Source of the DNA: Forficula auricularia
Lineage: Eukaryota > Arthropoda > Insecta > Dermaptera > Forficulidae
Direction: 5' to 3'
DNA length: 64,000 nt
Assembly (NCBI GenBank): GCA_024734495.1
Contig: JALMQS010000162.1
Span: 1,674,001 to 1,738,000 of the forward strand
The first letter of the stretch is position 1; each line of letters starts with the position of its first letter. A model generated the notes under the pieces. It saw nothing but the letters and a program-made list of their open reading frames with translations, was not told where the DNA came from and ran no database searches. The translations under genes were made by a program, and so were the position numbers. Below, piece by piece: positions 63,755-64,000 of this stretch.

Positions 63755-64000
63755 TCTTCTTCTTATTGTTAGGCTAAAAGCCTGTTTATTCCAGAACGTC
63801 TTTCCATCGTTTTCTTGGACGGCCCCGTCTTCTTTTCCCGGTAGGGTTGTTGTCATGTACCTTCCTCACCAGCCGGTCTTCGTTCATTCGCAATACGTGT
63901 GCACTCTATTCTGATCTTCTCCTTTGGACCCATACGCTGACTTTTTGTATATTGCACTTTTCCCTAATATCTTCATTTTTTACCCTGTCCATCCTTGTTT
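63755..64000 (-). pseudogene. LINE C-terminal fragment at the window edge
   Basis: The minus strand reads MDRVKNEDIREKCNIQKVSV, then NAHVLRMNEDRLV and GKRRRGRPRKRWKDVL, the standard C-terminus of many insect LINE polyproteins. (AAG)n at 63751-63765 forms its 3' tail. Confidence 0.65.

Overview
This is AT-rich nuclear DNA from an insect. Spliced host genes with GT/AG introns are buried in a dense, nested layer of transposable elements: an errantivirus-type LTR element, a mag-type Ty3/gypsy element, Penelope-like elements (PLEs), I-like, R2-like, RTE-like and CR1/jockey-like LINEs, hAT, mariner, Tigger-like and TTAA elements, MITEs and a TRIM. The species cannot be fixed from the sequence. Coding exons are a small part of the window.

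Two host genes are arranged head to head. On the minus strand, exons of an NKAP-family gene (nuclear, splicing/transcription-associated) run from 29729 leftwards: exon 1 (29548-29729), exon 2 (28452-28515), exon 3 (17623-17830) and exon 4 (10029-10107). Exons 2 and 3 then occur again as near-identical copies at 8948-9011 and 583-790, which indicates a tandem duplication of an exon 2-to-exon 4 block. The last exons lie outside the window or are lost. On the plus strand, USO1/p115, the vesicle-tethering factor, spans 34822-62968 in 16 recognisable coding exons of about 860 codons. Exons 1-11 encode the armadillo-like head and exons 12-16 a coiled-coil tail.

Region by region. 1-10 kb: duplicated NKAP block A, interrupted by a recent errantivirus-type element (1152-5928, pol deleted) and by LINE and Tigger-like insertions. 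10.6-15.3 kb: a nearly complete mag-type gypsy element with 153-bp LTRs, itself hit by a 148-bp MITE. 15.9-17.3 kb: a PLE tail and a TTAA MITE, apparently inside a split tRNA-derived SINE. 17.6-29.3 kb: NKAP block B, carrying a 2.1-kb palindromic PLE, a 6.1-kb I-like LINE and a foldback element. 29.7-34.8 kb: the interval between the two genes. 34.8-63 kb: USO1, whose introns hold an intact R2-like LINE (ORF 55087-58200), hAT elements, a 309-bp tandem array, tRNA-like inverted repeats, PLE pieces with hammerhead-ribozyme-like cores, and a TRIM inside a foldback element inside a long-TIR MITE.

The most interesting signals are these. First, a 255-bp insertion in USO1 is flanked by a 14-bp target duplication; the right-hand duplicate supplies the AG acceptor and the insert supplies a GT donor, so an apparent new intron keeps the frame and adds 15 codons. 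Second, the NKAP exon-block duplication acts as a natural before/after record of insertions. Third, hammerhead-like cores recur in PLE-related repeats. Fourth, both LTRs of the errantivirus-type element contain a captured primer-binding site. Fifth, there is an intact R2-clade element with no 28S rDNA around it.
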